Shown here: in pieces, positions 1 to 8,030 of the stretch | How the letters are laid out: each line of letters begins with the position of its first letter | Numbering within the stretch: the stretch's first letter is position 1 | Assembly: GCA_964551815.1 (NCBI GenBank) | Contig: CAZKEL010000020.1 | Span: 1-36,765, forward strand | Direction of reading: 5' to 3' | Origin: D37C17 sp964551815 | GTDB taxonomy: Bacteria > Fidelibacterota > Marinisomatia > SCGC-AAA003-L08 > D37C17 | Length of the DNA stretch: 36,765 nt | Notes under the pieces: generated by a model | The model's input: the letters and a program-made list of their open reading frames with translations, nothing else | The model's database searches: none | Told to the model about the DNA's origin: nothing | Program-made: the position numbers and the translations under genes

Positions 1-9
1 AAAAATATT

Positions 10-80
10 TGGGGGATCGTTCAATGGTAGGACACATGGTTTTGGTCCATGGGATCGGGGTTCGACTCCCTGTCCCCCAG
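10..80 (+). tRNA. tRNA-Gln (anticodon UUG)
   Basis: A complete cloverleaf can be folded by eye. The acceptor stem pairs 10-16 with 73-79, the D arm 19-22 with 30-33, the anticodon stem 35-39 with 47-51, and the T stem 56-60 with 68-72 around a TTCGACT loop. The seven-base anticodon loop (40-46) has TTG at 42-44, reading glutamine CAA/CAG codons. The discriminator base is G80, as usual for tRNA-Gln. CCA is not encoded (the next bases are CAT), so the tail must be added by nucleotidyltransferase. prs begins only 5 nt after the discriminator base. A dedicated GlnRS gene is at 28267-29937. Confidence 0.97.
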
Positions 81-85
81 CATAA

Positions 86-1024
86 ATGAAGGTATTTACC
101 GGCAGATCAAATCCCGAACTGGGGCAGGGAATAGCTGACAGCTTAGGCATTCCACTGGGCAAACTGGATATCCAGACTTTCAGTGACGGCGAGTTATCCG
201 TGGCGTTTGAAGAAAACATCCGCAATGAGGATGTCTTCATTATTCAATCCACCAATCCTCCTGCAGAAAACATACTGGAGCTGCTGCTTGTATTAGATGC
301 TGCCCGCCGTGCTTCCGCTCATAATGTGGTGGCAGTCATTCCCTATTTTGGGTATGGCAGACAGGATAGAAAAGACCGTCCCCGTGTGCCTATCTCAGCC
401 CGTCTCATGCTGGATATGATTACCGCAGTGGGAGTGAGCCGAATCATTACCATGGACCTCCACTCAGCACAAATTCAGGGCTTTGCAAATGTACCCTTTG
501 ACCATCTCTATTCAAGGATGGTATTAATGCAGAAACTGAAAGAATTGAATTTGAATGAGGAGACCGGTGTGGTATTGGCTCCTGATGTAGGCTCTGCTAA
601 AATGAGCCAATCCTATGCAAAAAAGCTAAATGTGGGGTTTGCCCTTATTGATAAACGCCGACCCAAAGCCAATGAAGCCGAAGTAGCAAATCTGGTGGGT
701 GATCTGAAAGACAGAGATGTGATCATAATTGATGATATGATAGACACAGCAGGTACCCTTTGCAATGCAGCCCAAACCGCCATGAACGAAGGTGCGAAAT
801 CCGTTATCGCTGTAGCAACCCATCCTGTATTATCAGGTGGAGCAATTAAAAAATTAAAACAGTCCCCTATTTCAAAGGTGATTGTATGTGACACCATTAA
901 ACTGAATGAAAATCAAGAATTTGATAAACTGGAAATCATTTCCGTAGCGGAAGTTTTTGGTGAATCCATTAAGAGAATTGTGGAAGGAACCTCGCTGAGT
1001 TCCATGTTCCATGAATTTAATTAG
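86..1024 (+). CDS. prs: Ribose-phosphate pyrophosphokinase (PRPP synthetase)
   Basis: Makes PRPP from ribose 5-phosphate and ATP in the cytoplasm, feeding purine, pyrimidine, NAD, histidine and tryptophan synthesis. The 312-residue protein is full length for class I enzymes. Visible motifs are the flexible loop YGRQDRKDRPRVPIS (about 90-104), the catalytic-region MDLHSAQIQGF (123-133), and the PRPP-binding DVIIIDDMIDTAGTL (211-225). The ATG start aligns with the normal N-terminus (MKVFTGRSNPEL), so no later start is needed. There is no room for a Shine-Dalgarno: the tRNA-Gln ends 5 nt upstream. It is followed by rplY after 17 nt, the prs-rplY-pth order being common in bacteria. Identity is certain; the mode of translation initiation is open. 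Confidence 0.98.
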   Translation: MKVFTGRSNPELGQGIADSLGIPLGKLDIQTFSDGELSVAFEENIRNEDVFIIQSTNPPAENILELLLVLDAARRASAHNVVAVIPYFGYGRQDRKDRPRVPISARLMLDMITAVGVSRIITMDLHSAQIQGFANVPFDHLYSRMVLMQKLKELNLNEETGVVLAPDVGSAKMSQSYAKKLNVGFALIDKRRPKANEAEVANLVGDLKDRDVIIIDDMIDTAGTLCNAAQTAMNEGAKSVIAVATHPVLSGGAIKKLKQSPISKVIVCDTIKLNENQEFDKLEIISVAEVFGESIKRIVEGTSLSSMFHEFN

Positions 1025-1041
1025 AAACCAGGAGTAAAACA

Positions 1042-1728
1042 GTGGCAAACGAACATAAAATTGATTTAGAAAAGCGGGACGAAACCACCAAGCAGGGAGT
1101 AAAACAACTGCGCAGGGATGGTAAAATTCCCGGTGTGTATTATTCGGCAACCTCTAAGGCAAGTACCCCCATTTTAATTACCCAGCATGCTTATCATGAA
1201 GCAGTAAAATCCGGTGCCAGGATTTTCAATATATCCGTAGGCGGTAAAAAACAGACGGTTTTGTTTAAGTCGGTACAATACCACCCTGTTACCGAACAGG
1301 TACTGCATATTGATCTTTACGGGGTGAAAATGGATCAGGCAGTTACAGTGAAGGTGGTGGTGCATTTAACGGGTGATGCCATTGGAGTAAAGGAAGACGG
1401 TGGTGTATTAAATCATGCCACTAATGAAATTGAAATTCAATGTCTGCCGGGAGATATTCCTGAGTTTATTGAGGCTGATGTTTCAGATTTGCACCTGGGT
1501 GATGCCATGAATGTAGGCAGCATTCCTTTGGATGCAAAATTTACTTTGGTAACTCCTGAAGATACCGTTTTAGCTTCAGTAACTCATGCTATGAAAGAAG
1601 TTGAGCCTGTGGCTGCAGTTGAAGAAGATGAAGCCTTTATGGATGAGGAAGGTGCTCCTGCAGAAGGTGAAGCGGAAGAAGGTTCTGCTGAAGCAGGCGG
1701 AGACGGTAAGGCAGAAGACTCTGAATAA
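1042..1728 (+). CDS. rplY: 50S ribosomal protein bL25 (CTC/TL5 form)
   Basis: Binds 5S rRNA in the large subunit. The long CTC form has an N-terminal bL25 domain (about 1-95; RRDGKIPGVYYS near 25-36, FKSVQYHPVTEQVLHIDLY near 75-93) and a C-terminal beta domain (about 100-185). The last 40 or so residues are a low-complexity Glu/Ala/Gly tail, common in this family. It starts with GTG, supported by a GGAG Shine-Dalgarno at 1031-1034. The stop TAA overlaps the pth ATG by one base (TAATG), so translation is probably coupled. 228 residues is normal for the CTC type. Confidence 0.96.
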   Translation: MANEHKIDLEKRDETTKQGVKQLRRDGKIPGVYYSATSKASTPILITQHAYHEAVKSGARIFNISVGGKKQTVLFKSVQYHPVTEQVLHIDLYGVKMDQAVTVKVVVHLTGDAIGVKEDGGVLNHATNEIEIQCLPGDIPEFIEADVSDLHLGDAMNVGSIPLDAKFTLVTPEDTVLASVTHAMKEVEPVAAVEEDEAFMDEEGAPAEGEAEEGSAEAGGDGKAEDSE

Positions 1729-2303
1729 TGCAGTTCCTGGTGGGACTGGGAAACCCCGGCAGGAAGTATTCAGTTACAAAACATAACTTCGGCTTCTGGG
1801 TTTTAGACCGATTTGCCGAAAACAGATCTTTGACATTTCAAGCCGGAAAGGGGGATTACCTCCTGGCAAAAAAGGATGACCTGCTCTGTATGAAACCTAC
1901 GTCATTTATGAATAACAGCGGCGTACCCCTCTTTGAGGCAATGCAGTTTTTTAAAGCACAGCCTGAAGATATACTGGTGATCTATGATGATTTAGATTTA
2001 CCACTTGGGAGTCTGCGTTTTCGTAAGGGCGGTGGCAGCGGTGGACATAAAGGTATAGAGTCTATCATTTACCAATTGCGTTCTGAAGATTTTAATCGTT
2101 TGAGAATTGGAATTGCAACTGAAGATGAAATGCGCCCTGCTGAAAAATATGTGCTTACCCCATTTGGGAATGAGCAAAAAGAAATAGTAAATGAAATGAT
2201 TGAAAAAGCATGCGAAGGAATTGAATATTTTCTTTCCCATGAAATTAAAAAAACAATGAATAAATTTAATGAAAAAACAAAAAAGAAAGGTATAGATGGA
2301 TAA
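1728..2303 (+). CDS. pth: Peptidyl-tRNA hydrolase
   Basis: Recycles peptidyl-tRNA released by stalled ribosomes by cleaving the ester bond. The 191-residue length is typical. The N-terminus VGLGNPGRKYSVTKHNFGF carries the catalytic histidine (about residue 19). PTSFMNNSG (about 57-65) and the YDDLDLPLG / GGGSGGHKGIESI segment (about 86-112) are the other family signatures, with the conserved Asp and the HKG. The start overlaps the rplY stop by one base and the 3' end overlaps hppA by 8 nt, so it sits in a tight operon. The C-terminus is Lys-rich. Nothing looks broken. Confidence 0.97.
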   Translation: MQFLVGLGNPGRKYSVTKHNFGFWVLDRFAENRSLTFQAGKGDYLLAKKDDLLCMKPTSFMNNSGVPLFEAMQFFKAQPEDILVIYDDLDLPLGSLRFRKGGGSGGHKGIESIIYQLRSEDFNRLRIGIATEDEMRPAEKYVLTPFGNEQKEIVNEMIEKACEGIEYFLSHEIKKTMNKFNEKTKKKGIDG

Positions 2304-4422
2304 TTTATATTATGTATTAGGTGCCGGTGTATTGGCAATGGTATATGCGTTTTGGAAAACCAACTGGATTAACAATCAGGATGAAGGCTCTGACAGGATG
2401 AAACAAATCGGCGCCAGTATAGCTGATGGTGCCATGGCATTTTTGAAAGCTGAATATAGGGTGCTGGCAATTTTTGTAGTAATAGTAGCTTGCCTCTTGG
2501 CATTTGCAGCAAATAATCAAGGTGATTCCTGGTTGGTTTCTGTATCATTTTTATCTGGTGCAATAGCATCAGCCTTGGCAGGGTTCCTGGGAATGAAAGT
2601 TGCCACAAAAGCCAACAATCGAACCACCAATGCCGCACAATCCAGCTTGGCAACGGCATTAAATGTTGCCTTTACGGGTGGATCTGTTATGGGATTATCT
2701 GTGGTAGGTTTAGGCGTCTTAGGTGTAACAGGGTTGTATGTTTTATATAATTCTTGCGACCTATTTTCTGATCCTCAAAAATTAATCCAAACCATTACAG
2801 GATTTTCATTAGGCGCATCTTCCATTGCATTATTTGCAAGAGTTGGCGGCGGTATTTATACTAAGGCTGCTGATGTGGGTGCTGATTTGGTTGGTAAAGT
2901 AGAAGCTGGAATACCTGAAGATCATCCATTGAATCCTGCAACTATTGCTGATAATGTAGGGGACAATGTAGGTGATGTTGCCGGGATGGGAGCAGACCTG
3001 TTTGAATCATATGTGGGTGCAATTATTGGCTCAATGGTACTTGGCTGGGCAATATTTGGAGATTTAGCCTATGTAACCTTGCCCTTATATATTGCTGGTG
3101 CTGGAATTATTGTTTCCATTATTGGGACCTTTATGGTTTCCGTGAAAGAAGGCGGCAGTCCTCAGAAAGCATTGAATATTGGCGAATTTGGATCCTCCGG
3201 AATTATGGTGGTGGTGATGTACCTATTAATTACTAATACCGTAGATACAAATGCCATGGGTATTTTTTATGCTACACTTATTGGTTTAGCGGCTGGGTTA
3301 GGAATTGGTTTGATCACAGAACATTATACCGGCACGGGTACTAAGCCAGTTAAATCAGTGGTAGATCAATCCATCACAGGATCCGCAACCAATATTATTG
3401 CAGGATTAGGTGTAGGAATGCAATCAACTTTTATCCCTGTAATTATAATTGCAGGAGCAATTGTCTTTGCCCATCAAAATGCAGGATTATATGGTATTGC
3501 AATGGCAGCTTTGGGAATGCTGGCAAATACAGGCATCCAACTAGCGGTTGATGCCTATGGACCAATTTCAGATAATGCCGGAGGAATTGCTGAAATGGCA
3601 GGATTGCCTGCAGAGGTAAGAGAACGAACCGATAAATTAGATGCCGTAGGGAATACGACTGCTGCTATTGGTAAAGGATTTGCAATTGGGTCAGCAGCCT
3701 TAACAACTTTAGCATTATTTGCTGCATTTAGTGAAATCATAAAAAGTAAATTGGGGGAATCTCCTTTTGTAATTAATATTTCAGAGCCAATCGTAATGGC
3801 TGCATTATTTATAGGTGCAATGTTACCGTTTTTATTTTCATCATTGGCAATGGGTGCTGTAGGTCGGGCAGCAATGGCTATGATTGAAGAAGTACGTCGT
3901 CAATTCAGAGATATTCCTGAATTAAAAGCAGCTCTTGAGGTATTAGGAAAAGGAGAGGAATCCTCTTGGTCTGATGAAGATAAATCTGCTTATGAAGCAG
4001 GATTAACAAAGGCAGATCATGAACGATGTATTGAAATATCCACACAATCCGCTATTAAAGAAATGTTGCTTCCCGGTTTATTGGCAGTTGTAACGCCCAT
4101 TTTAATTGGACTTTTAGGAAACTTAGTTGGAATGGGTCCACAGGCATTAGGTGGTTTATTGGCAGGGGTTACTGTAAGTGGTGTAGCCATGGCAATTTTT
4201 CAATCAAACGCCGGGGGTGCCTGGGATAATGCCAAAAAGATGATTGAAGAAGGGGTTGAAGTGAATGGGGAAACTCTGACAAAAGGTTCAGATGCTCATA
4301 AAGCCGCCGTAGTGGGTGATACAGTTGGTGATCCATTTAAAGACACGTCTGGACCTTCACTGAATATATTGATTAAGCTGATGTCAGTAGTCTCATTAGT
4401 TATCGCACCGTTTTTATTTTAA
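2296..4422 (+). CDS. hppA: Membrane-bound K+-dependent ion-pumping pyrophosphatase
   Basis: Couples pyrophosphate hydrolysis to H+ and/or Na+ export across the inner membrane. 708 residues with about 16 hydrophobic segments is normal. The catalytic DVGADLVGKVE (193-203) and DNVGDNVGDVAGMGADLFES (219-238) are intact. The GNTTAAIG motif (452-459) has Ala456 and Gly459, the residues that mark the K+-dependent subfamily; K+-independent enzymes have Lys and Thr there. Glu237 in DLFES occupies the ion-gate position used by Na+-pumping homologues such as the Thermotoga enzyme, but some H+ pumps also have it, so the pumped ion is not settled. It overlaps pth by 8 nt. Its neighbour prs and the tRNA synthetases elsewhere belong to PPi-linked metabolism. 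Confidence 0.96.
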   Translation: MDNLYYVLGAGVLAMVYAFWKTNWINNQDEGSDRMKQIGASIADGAMAFLKAEYRVLAIFVVIVACLLAFAANNQGDSWLVSVSFLSGAIASALAGFLGMKVATKANNRTTNAAQSSLATALNVAFTGGSVMGLSVVGLGVLGVTGLYVLYNSCDLFSDPQKLIQTITGFSLGASSIALFARVGGGIYTKAADVGADLVGKVEAGIPEDHPLNPATIADNVGDNVGDVAGMGADLFESYVGAIIGSMVLGWAIFGDLAYVTLPLYIAGAGIIVSIIGTFMVSVKEGGSPQKALNIGEFGSSGIMVVVMYLLITNTVDTNAMGIFYATLIGLAAGLGIGLITEHYTGTGTKPVKSVVDQSITGSATNIIAGLGVGMQSTFIPVIIIAGAIVFAHQNAGLYGIAMAALGMLANTGIQLAVDAYGPISDNAGGIAEMAGLPAEVRERTDKLDAVGNTTAAIGKGFAIGSAALTTLALFAAFSEIIKSKLGESPFVINISEPIVMAALFIGAMLPFLFSSLAMGAVGRAAMAMIEEVRRQFRDIPELKAALEVLGKGEESSWSDEDKSAYEAGLTKADHERCIEISTQSAIKEMLLPGLLAVVTPILIGLLGNLVGMGPQALGGLLAGVTVSGVAMAIFQSNAGGAWDNAKKMIEEGVEVNGETLTKGSDAHKAAVVGDTVGDPFKDTSGPSLNILIKLMSVVSLVIAPFLF

Positions 4423-4442
4423 AAATTTATTAAGGAGTAAAT

Positions 4443-5021
4443 ATGAACTATTACGAAACCTTATACATTGTTCATCCCGCCCTTGAATCAGGGCGGTTGA
4501 AGGATATTATTTTAGAAGTTGAGGAAACCCTAAAAAAAGCAGGCGGTACTCCTCTTACAACAGAATTCTGGGGTAAACGCAAACTTGCCTATTTCATAGA
4601 TAAACAGAAATATGGAACTTATGTATTGGCACAGTTTAATGGTGAAGGCAGCTGCACAACTGATTTTGCTGTTGAGCTGGAACATAATCCAAATATTCTG
4701 GCATATCTTACTACGGTGATTGAAAAAGATGCTGTTAAAGAAATTGAAGAAGATTTGGAAACCCAGATTGCCGGTAAAACCAGAGAACTGGAAAGGAAAG
4801 AATCAACCACCGATAAACCGGCTGCAGATAAAGAAACCGTTATGGAATCCGCAGCAGAAATAGTTTCAGACATAAATACTGAAGCGGCCTCCCCTGAAGC
4901 AGCTGAAAAAGACTCTGCAACCACCGAAGAGACGGCAGCAGAAGACACCCCTGCTGAAGAAGATAGTACACCCCAAGAACCGGCGGAAGATGAAACGACT
5001 GCCGTAAGTGAGGAGGAATAA
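4443..5021 (+). CDS. rpsF: 30S ribosomal protein bS6 with long acidic tail
   Basis: Small-subunit platform protein that pairs with bS18. The conserved domain covers about residues 1-98 (MNYYETLYIVHP at the start; GKRKLAYFIDKQKYGTYVL about 44-62). The protein runs on to 192 residues, roughly twice the core. The extension is low-complexity Ala/Thr/Pro/Glu: the last 62 residues contain 22 Asp/Glu and a single Lys. In Escherichia coli the bS6 C-terminus is glutamylated after translation by RimK; here acidity is genome-encoded, and any functional equivalence is my inference. A good Shine-Dalgarno (AAGGAG, about 4432-4437) precedes the ATG. rpsR follows after 2 nt. No ssb lies between rpsF and rpsR, unlike many bacteria. 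Confidence 0.96.
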   Translation: MNYYETLYIVHPALESGRLKDIILEVEETLKKAGGTPLTTEFWGKRKLAYFIDKQKYGTYVLAQFNGEGSCTTDFAVELEHNPNILAYLTTVIEKDAVKEIEEDLETQIAGKTRELERKESTTDKPAADKETVMESAAEIVSDINTEAASPEAAEKDSATTEETAAEDTPAEEDSTPQEPAEDETTAVSEEE

Positions 5022-5023
5022 TT

Positions 5024-5254
5024 ATGGCCTTTGGAAGTAATAAAAGAATATGTGTTTTCTGTGAAAACGCTGATCAGAAAATCAATTATAAGGAATTTAA
5101 AACCCTGCGGAAGTTTATCACTGATCAGGGCAAAATCATACCCGGACATGTAACCGGTGTCTGTTCAAAACATCAACGGCATTTGGGAAAAGCCATAAAG
5201 CAGGCGCGCAATATTGCCCTTCTGCCCTATTCGGTTGACCCCCGCCATTTTTAG
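5024..5254 (+). CDS. rpsR: 30S ribosomal protein bS18
   Basis: Partner of bS6 on the 30S platform. 76 residues, normal length. It contains the family signature NYKEFKTLRKFITDQGKIIPG followed by TGVCSKHQRHLGKAIKQAR and ends LLPYSVDPRHF. Cysteines in CVFC (11-14) and in the VCSKHQ segment match the zinc-binding type of bS18. The Shine-Dalgarno GAGGAGG lies inside the last codons of rpsF, so translation of the pair is likely coupled. rplI follows after 12 nt. Confidence 0.97.
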   Translation: MAFGSNKRICVFCENADQKINYKEFKTLRKFITDQGKIIPGHVTGVCSKHQRHLGKAIKQARNIALLPYSVDPRHF

Positions 5255-5266
5255 GAGATTATCTCT

Positions 5267-5713
5267 ATGAAAATCATATTAAATCAATCCGTTGAAAACC
5301 TGGGTACCGCTGGTGAAGTGCTTACCGTTAAGGATGGTTATGCCCGTAATTATCTCATTCCCAAGGGATGGGCGAAACAGGCCACCCGCGATAATATTGC
5401 TTCTACGGAAAAAGCCATTGAAGCTCAGGAAAAAAGGGATGCAAAAACCCGTGCAAATCTGGAAGCTTTGGCAAAACAGTTAGACAAACTCTCATTAAAA
5501 TTTGAGTTGAAAGCAGGGGAAGATGATAAACTCTTCGGTTCTGTAACCTCTCAAATGATAGTGGATGCCATTGCAGAAAAGGGCTTCACCGTAGATAAGA
5601 AGGAAATAGAAATTCCTGAAGCCATTAAACATGTAGGAAAATTCTTTGTGGATGTGAAATTAGGGCAGGGGTTTTCCGGCAGAGTAAAAATTAAAGTTTC
5701 TGCAGAAAAGTAA
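5267..5713 (+). CDS. rplI: 50S ribosomal protein bL9
   Basis: Two-domain large-subunit protein. The N-terminal domain shows MKIILNQSVENLGTAGEV and the signature VKDGYARNYLIPKGWA (about 21-36). A long charged connecting helix (about 40-75) leads to the C-terminal domain (about 85-148, with KLFGSVTSQMIVDAI). The 148 residues match the family. The Shine-Dalgarno AGGAG is at about 5253-5257. It is the last gene of the operon, which ends in a strong terminator at 5745-5771. Confidence 0.97.
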   Translation: MKIILNQSVENLGTAGEVLTVKDGYARNYLIPKGWAKQATRDNIASTEKAIEAQEKRDAKTRANLEALAKQLDKLSLKFELKAGEDDKLFGSVTSQMIVDAIAEKGFTVDKKEIEIPEAIKHVGKFFVDVKLGQGFSGRVKIKVSAEK

Positions 5714-5744
5714 TTTTTGCTCATAGCTTAATTTTAATCATACA

Positions 5745-5771
5745 GGGGCAGGAGAAATCCTGCCCCTTTTT
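5745..5771 (+). terminator. Intrinsic terminator after rplI
   Basis: A perfect 9-bp GC-rich stem (GGGGCAGGA at 5745-5753 with TCCTGCCCC at 5758-5766) closes a GAAA tetraloop and is followed directly by TTTTT (5767-5771). It lies 32 nt after the rplI stop and separates the ribosomal-protein operon from priA. Confidence 0.93.
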
Positions 5772-5822
5772 ATTTCCTGTAAATTTTATACATTAGCAAT
5801 TCACCCTGATTAAATTATCCCC

Positions 5823-8030
5823 ATGTTCGCGCAGGTAAGTTTTCCGATTTCCAGCTTTAAAACCTTTACCTATCACATCCCGGAAAAGTTAGAGGAAAAC
5901 ATCGTACCCGGTGTCTGTGTGAATGCCCCCATGAACCGACGGAACCAAGCAGGTTTTGTAGTGGCCGTTGAAAAGAATTCTGCCTTCAAAGGTAAGATTC
6001 TTCCTCTGGATTCCCTGCGGGATACCACCCTGCATCTCCCCTCAGAACTCTGGCAGACTCTGGAATGGATATCGCATTATTATATCACCCCTTTAGGGCA
6101 GGTGTTAAAGGCTGCGGTTCCCAATTCTTTTTTAAAAGACTATACCCCTAAACAAATTCAATTTGTAGAAATCACTTCCGCCGGAAAGAGGGCATTAGAA
6201 AATTGGGGTAATAAAAAACCGGCACAGAAACGACTATTAACCGCTTTGTCTCAGGTTGAAGAATCCATTAAATTTTCCTCCCTTACCGAGTTTGCAGCTT
6301 CTCCCCATTCCCTTTGTAAAAAGCTGGAAGAAAGAGGATTAGCTGCTATCCGTCAACAAGCTAAAATAACCGACCCCTATGAGATAATGGGACCAGGTGA
6401 AGGTGTTAAAATCAACCTCTCTAAAGAACAGCAGAAAGTTTTTGATACTATAAATTCCGCACCAGCAGGTTTTCACCCCTTTTTATTACATGGTGTGACC
6501 GGTTCGGGAAAAACAGAAGTGTATTTAAAGCTGGCCCAGAAAACTGTGGAATCAGGGAAATCTGTATTGGTGCTGGTTCCTGAAATTGCCCTCACACCCC
6601 AGGTGGCAACCCGATTTCGAAAGGCATTTGGCAGCAGGGTAGCCCTATGGCATAGCCGAATGACCAAAGCAGAAAAAGGCTGGACATGGCAGAGACTGAA
6701 AAAAGGGGACTATCAAGTGGTGGTAGGTGCTCGGTCTGCAGTTTTTGCTCCCCTACAGAATCTGGGACTAATCATCGTAGATGAAGAACAGGAGACTTCC
6801 TATAAACAGGAAAGTCCGGCGCCTCGATACCATGCCAGAGATGTTGCCCTCATGCGGGGGAAAAATGCTGAGGCAGTGGTTCTGCTCACCAGTGCTACAC
6901 CTAGTTTAGAGTCCTATTATAATAGTCTTAAGAAAAAATTGACTTTGCTGAAACTGTCTAAACGTTACGGCAACTCGGCCTATCCCGCCGTAGAGCTTAT
7001 TGATATGAAAGCAGAGGCAAAAGAGGGCAGCGCTCCCATTCTCAGCACCGCCTTAAAGACGGCCATTCAAAAAAGATTGGATAAAAGAGAACAGATTATC
7101 ATTTTGCAAAACCGAAGGGGATATTCCACTGTTCAACAATGTATGGACTGCGGTGAAATAAAAAATTGCCAATACTGTTCCGTAGCCATGACCTTCCACC
7201 GCACTGATAATGCACTCCACTGTCATTATTGTGAGTACACAGAATCTATTGCCCCCAACTGCCCGGATTGTGCTTCCGGGAATATCCGCTTTGTGGGCTC
7301 CGGTACACAAAAAGTAGAAGATCTCCTTTTACAGGATTTTCCCAACGCTGAGATTCTTCGTATGGATTTTGACACCGTCAAAGGAAGAGACGCCCACAAA
7401 AAAATTCTGGAAGATTTTGCATCTGGCAGGGCGGACATCCTGCTGGGTACCCAGATGATTGCAAAGGGGCTGGACTTTGACAATGTTACCCTGGTAGGTG
7501 TGATCAATGCTGATTCCGGATTGTTTTTCCCAGATTTTCGGGCAGGAGAAAAAGTGTTTCAACTCATTTATCAGGTGGCAGGCAGGGCCGGCAGAAGAGA
7601 AAAACCGGGGAAAGCCATCATTCAAACTTATAATCCACAAGATGTCTATATTCAAAATGCTGCAGCGCTGAATACTCATAAATTTTATAATATCGCTCTG
7701 GCACAGCGCCAGGAATTGAACTATCCTCCCTTTTCGCGGATTGGAAGAATTTTGTTTACCGGTCCCCGAAAGGAGTTGGTGAACCACCTGGCTGTAAAAA
7801 CAGGAGAGCGTCTGATAAAAGATACCCAATACCGAGTGCTTGGTCCTTCACCTGCACCGTTAGAACGCATCCAGAACAATTGGCGTACCCACTTGATTAT
7901 CAAAACGAAGGACAGAAAGTCAGCCTCTCTCCACCCATTTATTCATCGGCAAATCGGCCATGAGATTTTCGAACGGAAATGGAAAGGTGTACGCATTCAA
8001 ATAGATATTGACCCAGTATCCATGCTGTGA
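5823..8030 (+). CDS. priA: Primosomal protein N' (replication restart helicase PriA)
   Basis: 3'-to-5' superfamily 2 DNA helicase that reloads the replisome at collapsed forks. 735 residues. Domains in order: the N-terminal 3'-DNA-binding domain (about 1-100), a winged-helix region, helicase lobe 1 with Walker A GVTGSGKT (224-231) and DEEQ box (320-323), the cysteine-rich zinc region with eight Cys (440, 443, 449, 452, 467, 470, 480, 483), helicase lobe 2 including VAGRAGR, and the C-terminal domain. All key motifs are intact. The start MFAQVSFPI is the family N-terminus; no Shine-Dalgarno is visible. A TAAATTTT box lies about 36 nt upstream (5780-5787). Its TGA overlaps the ATG of the next gene. 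Confidence 0.97.
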   Translation: MFAQVSFPISSFKTFTYHIPEKLEENIVPGVCVNAPMNRRNQAGFVVAVEKNSAFKGKILPLDSLRDTTLHLPSELWQTLEWISHYYITPLGQVLKAAVPNSFLKDYTPKQIQFVEITSAGKRALENWGNKKPAQKRLLTALSQVEESIKFSSLTEFAASPHSLCKKLEERGLAAIRQQAKITDPYEIMGPGEGVKINLSKEQQKVFDTINSAPAGFHPFLLHGVTGSGKTEVYLKLAQKTVESGKSVLVLVPEIALTPQVATRFRKAFGSRVALWHSRMTKAEKGWTWQRLKKGDYQVVVGARSAVFAPLQNLGLIIVDEEQETSYKQESPAPRYHARDVALMRGKNAEAVVLLTSATPSLESYYNSLKKKLTLLKLSKRYGNSAYPAVELIDMKAEAKEGSAPILSTALKTAIQKRLDKREQIIILQNRRGYSTVQQCMDCGEIKNCQYCSVAMTFHRTDNALHCHYCEYTESIAPNCPDCASGNIRFVGSGTQKVEDLLLQDFPNAEILRMDFDTVKGRDAHKKILEDFASGRADILLGTQMIAKGLDFDNVTLVGVINADSGLFFPDFRAGEKVFQLIYQVAGRAGRREKPGKAIIQTYNPQDVYIQNAAALNTHKFYNIALAQRQELNYPPFSRIGRILFTGPRKELVNHLAVKTGERLIKDTQYRVLGPSPAPLERIQNNWRTHLIIKTKDRKSASLHPFIHRQIGHEIFERKWKGVRIQIDIDPVSML

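Noticed and set aside
4619..5149. 176-codon open frame antisense to rpsF/rpsR
   Set aside because: A Ser/Ala/Val-rich mirror of the acidic, low-complexity rpsF tail; a compositional shadow without a start site or homology.
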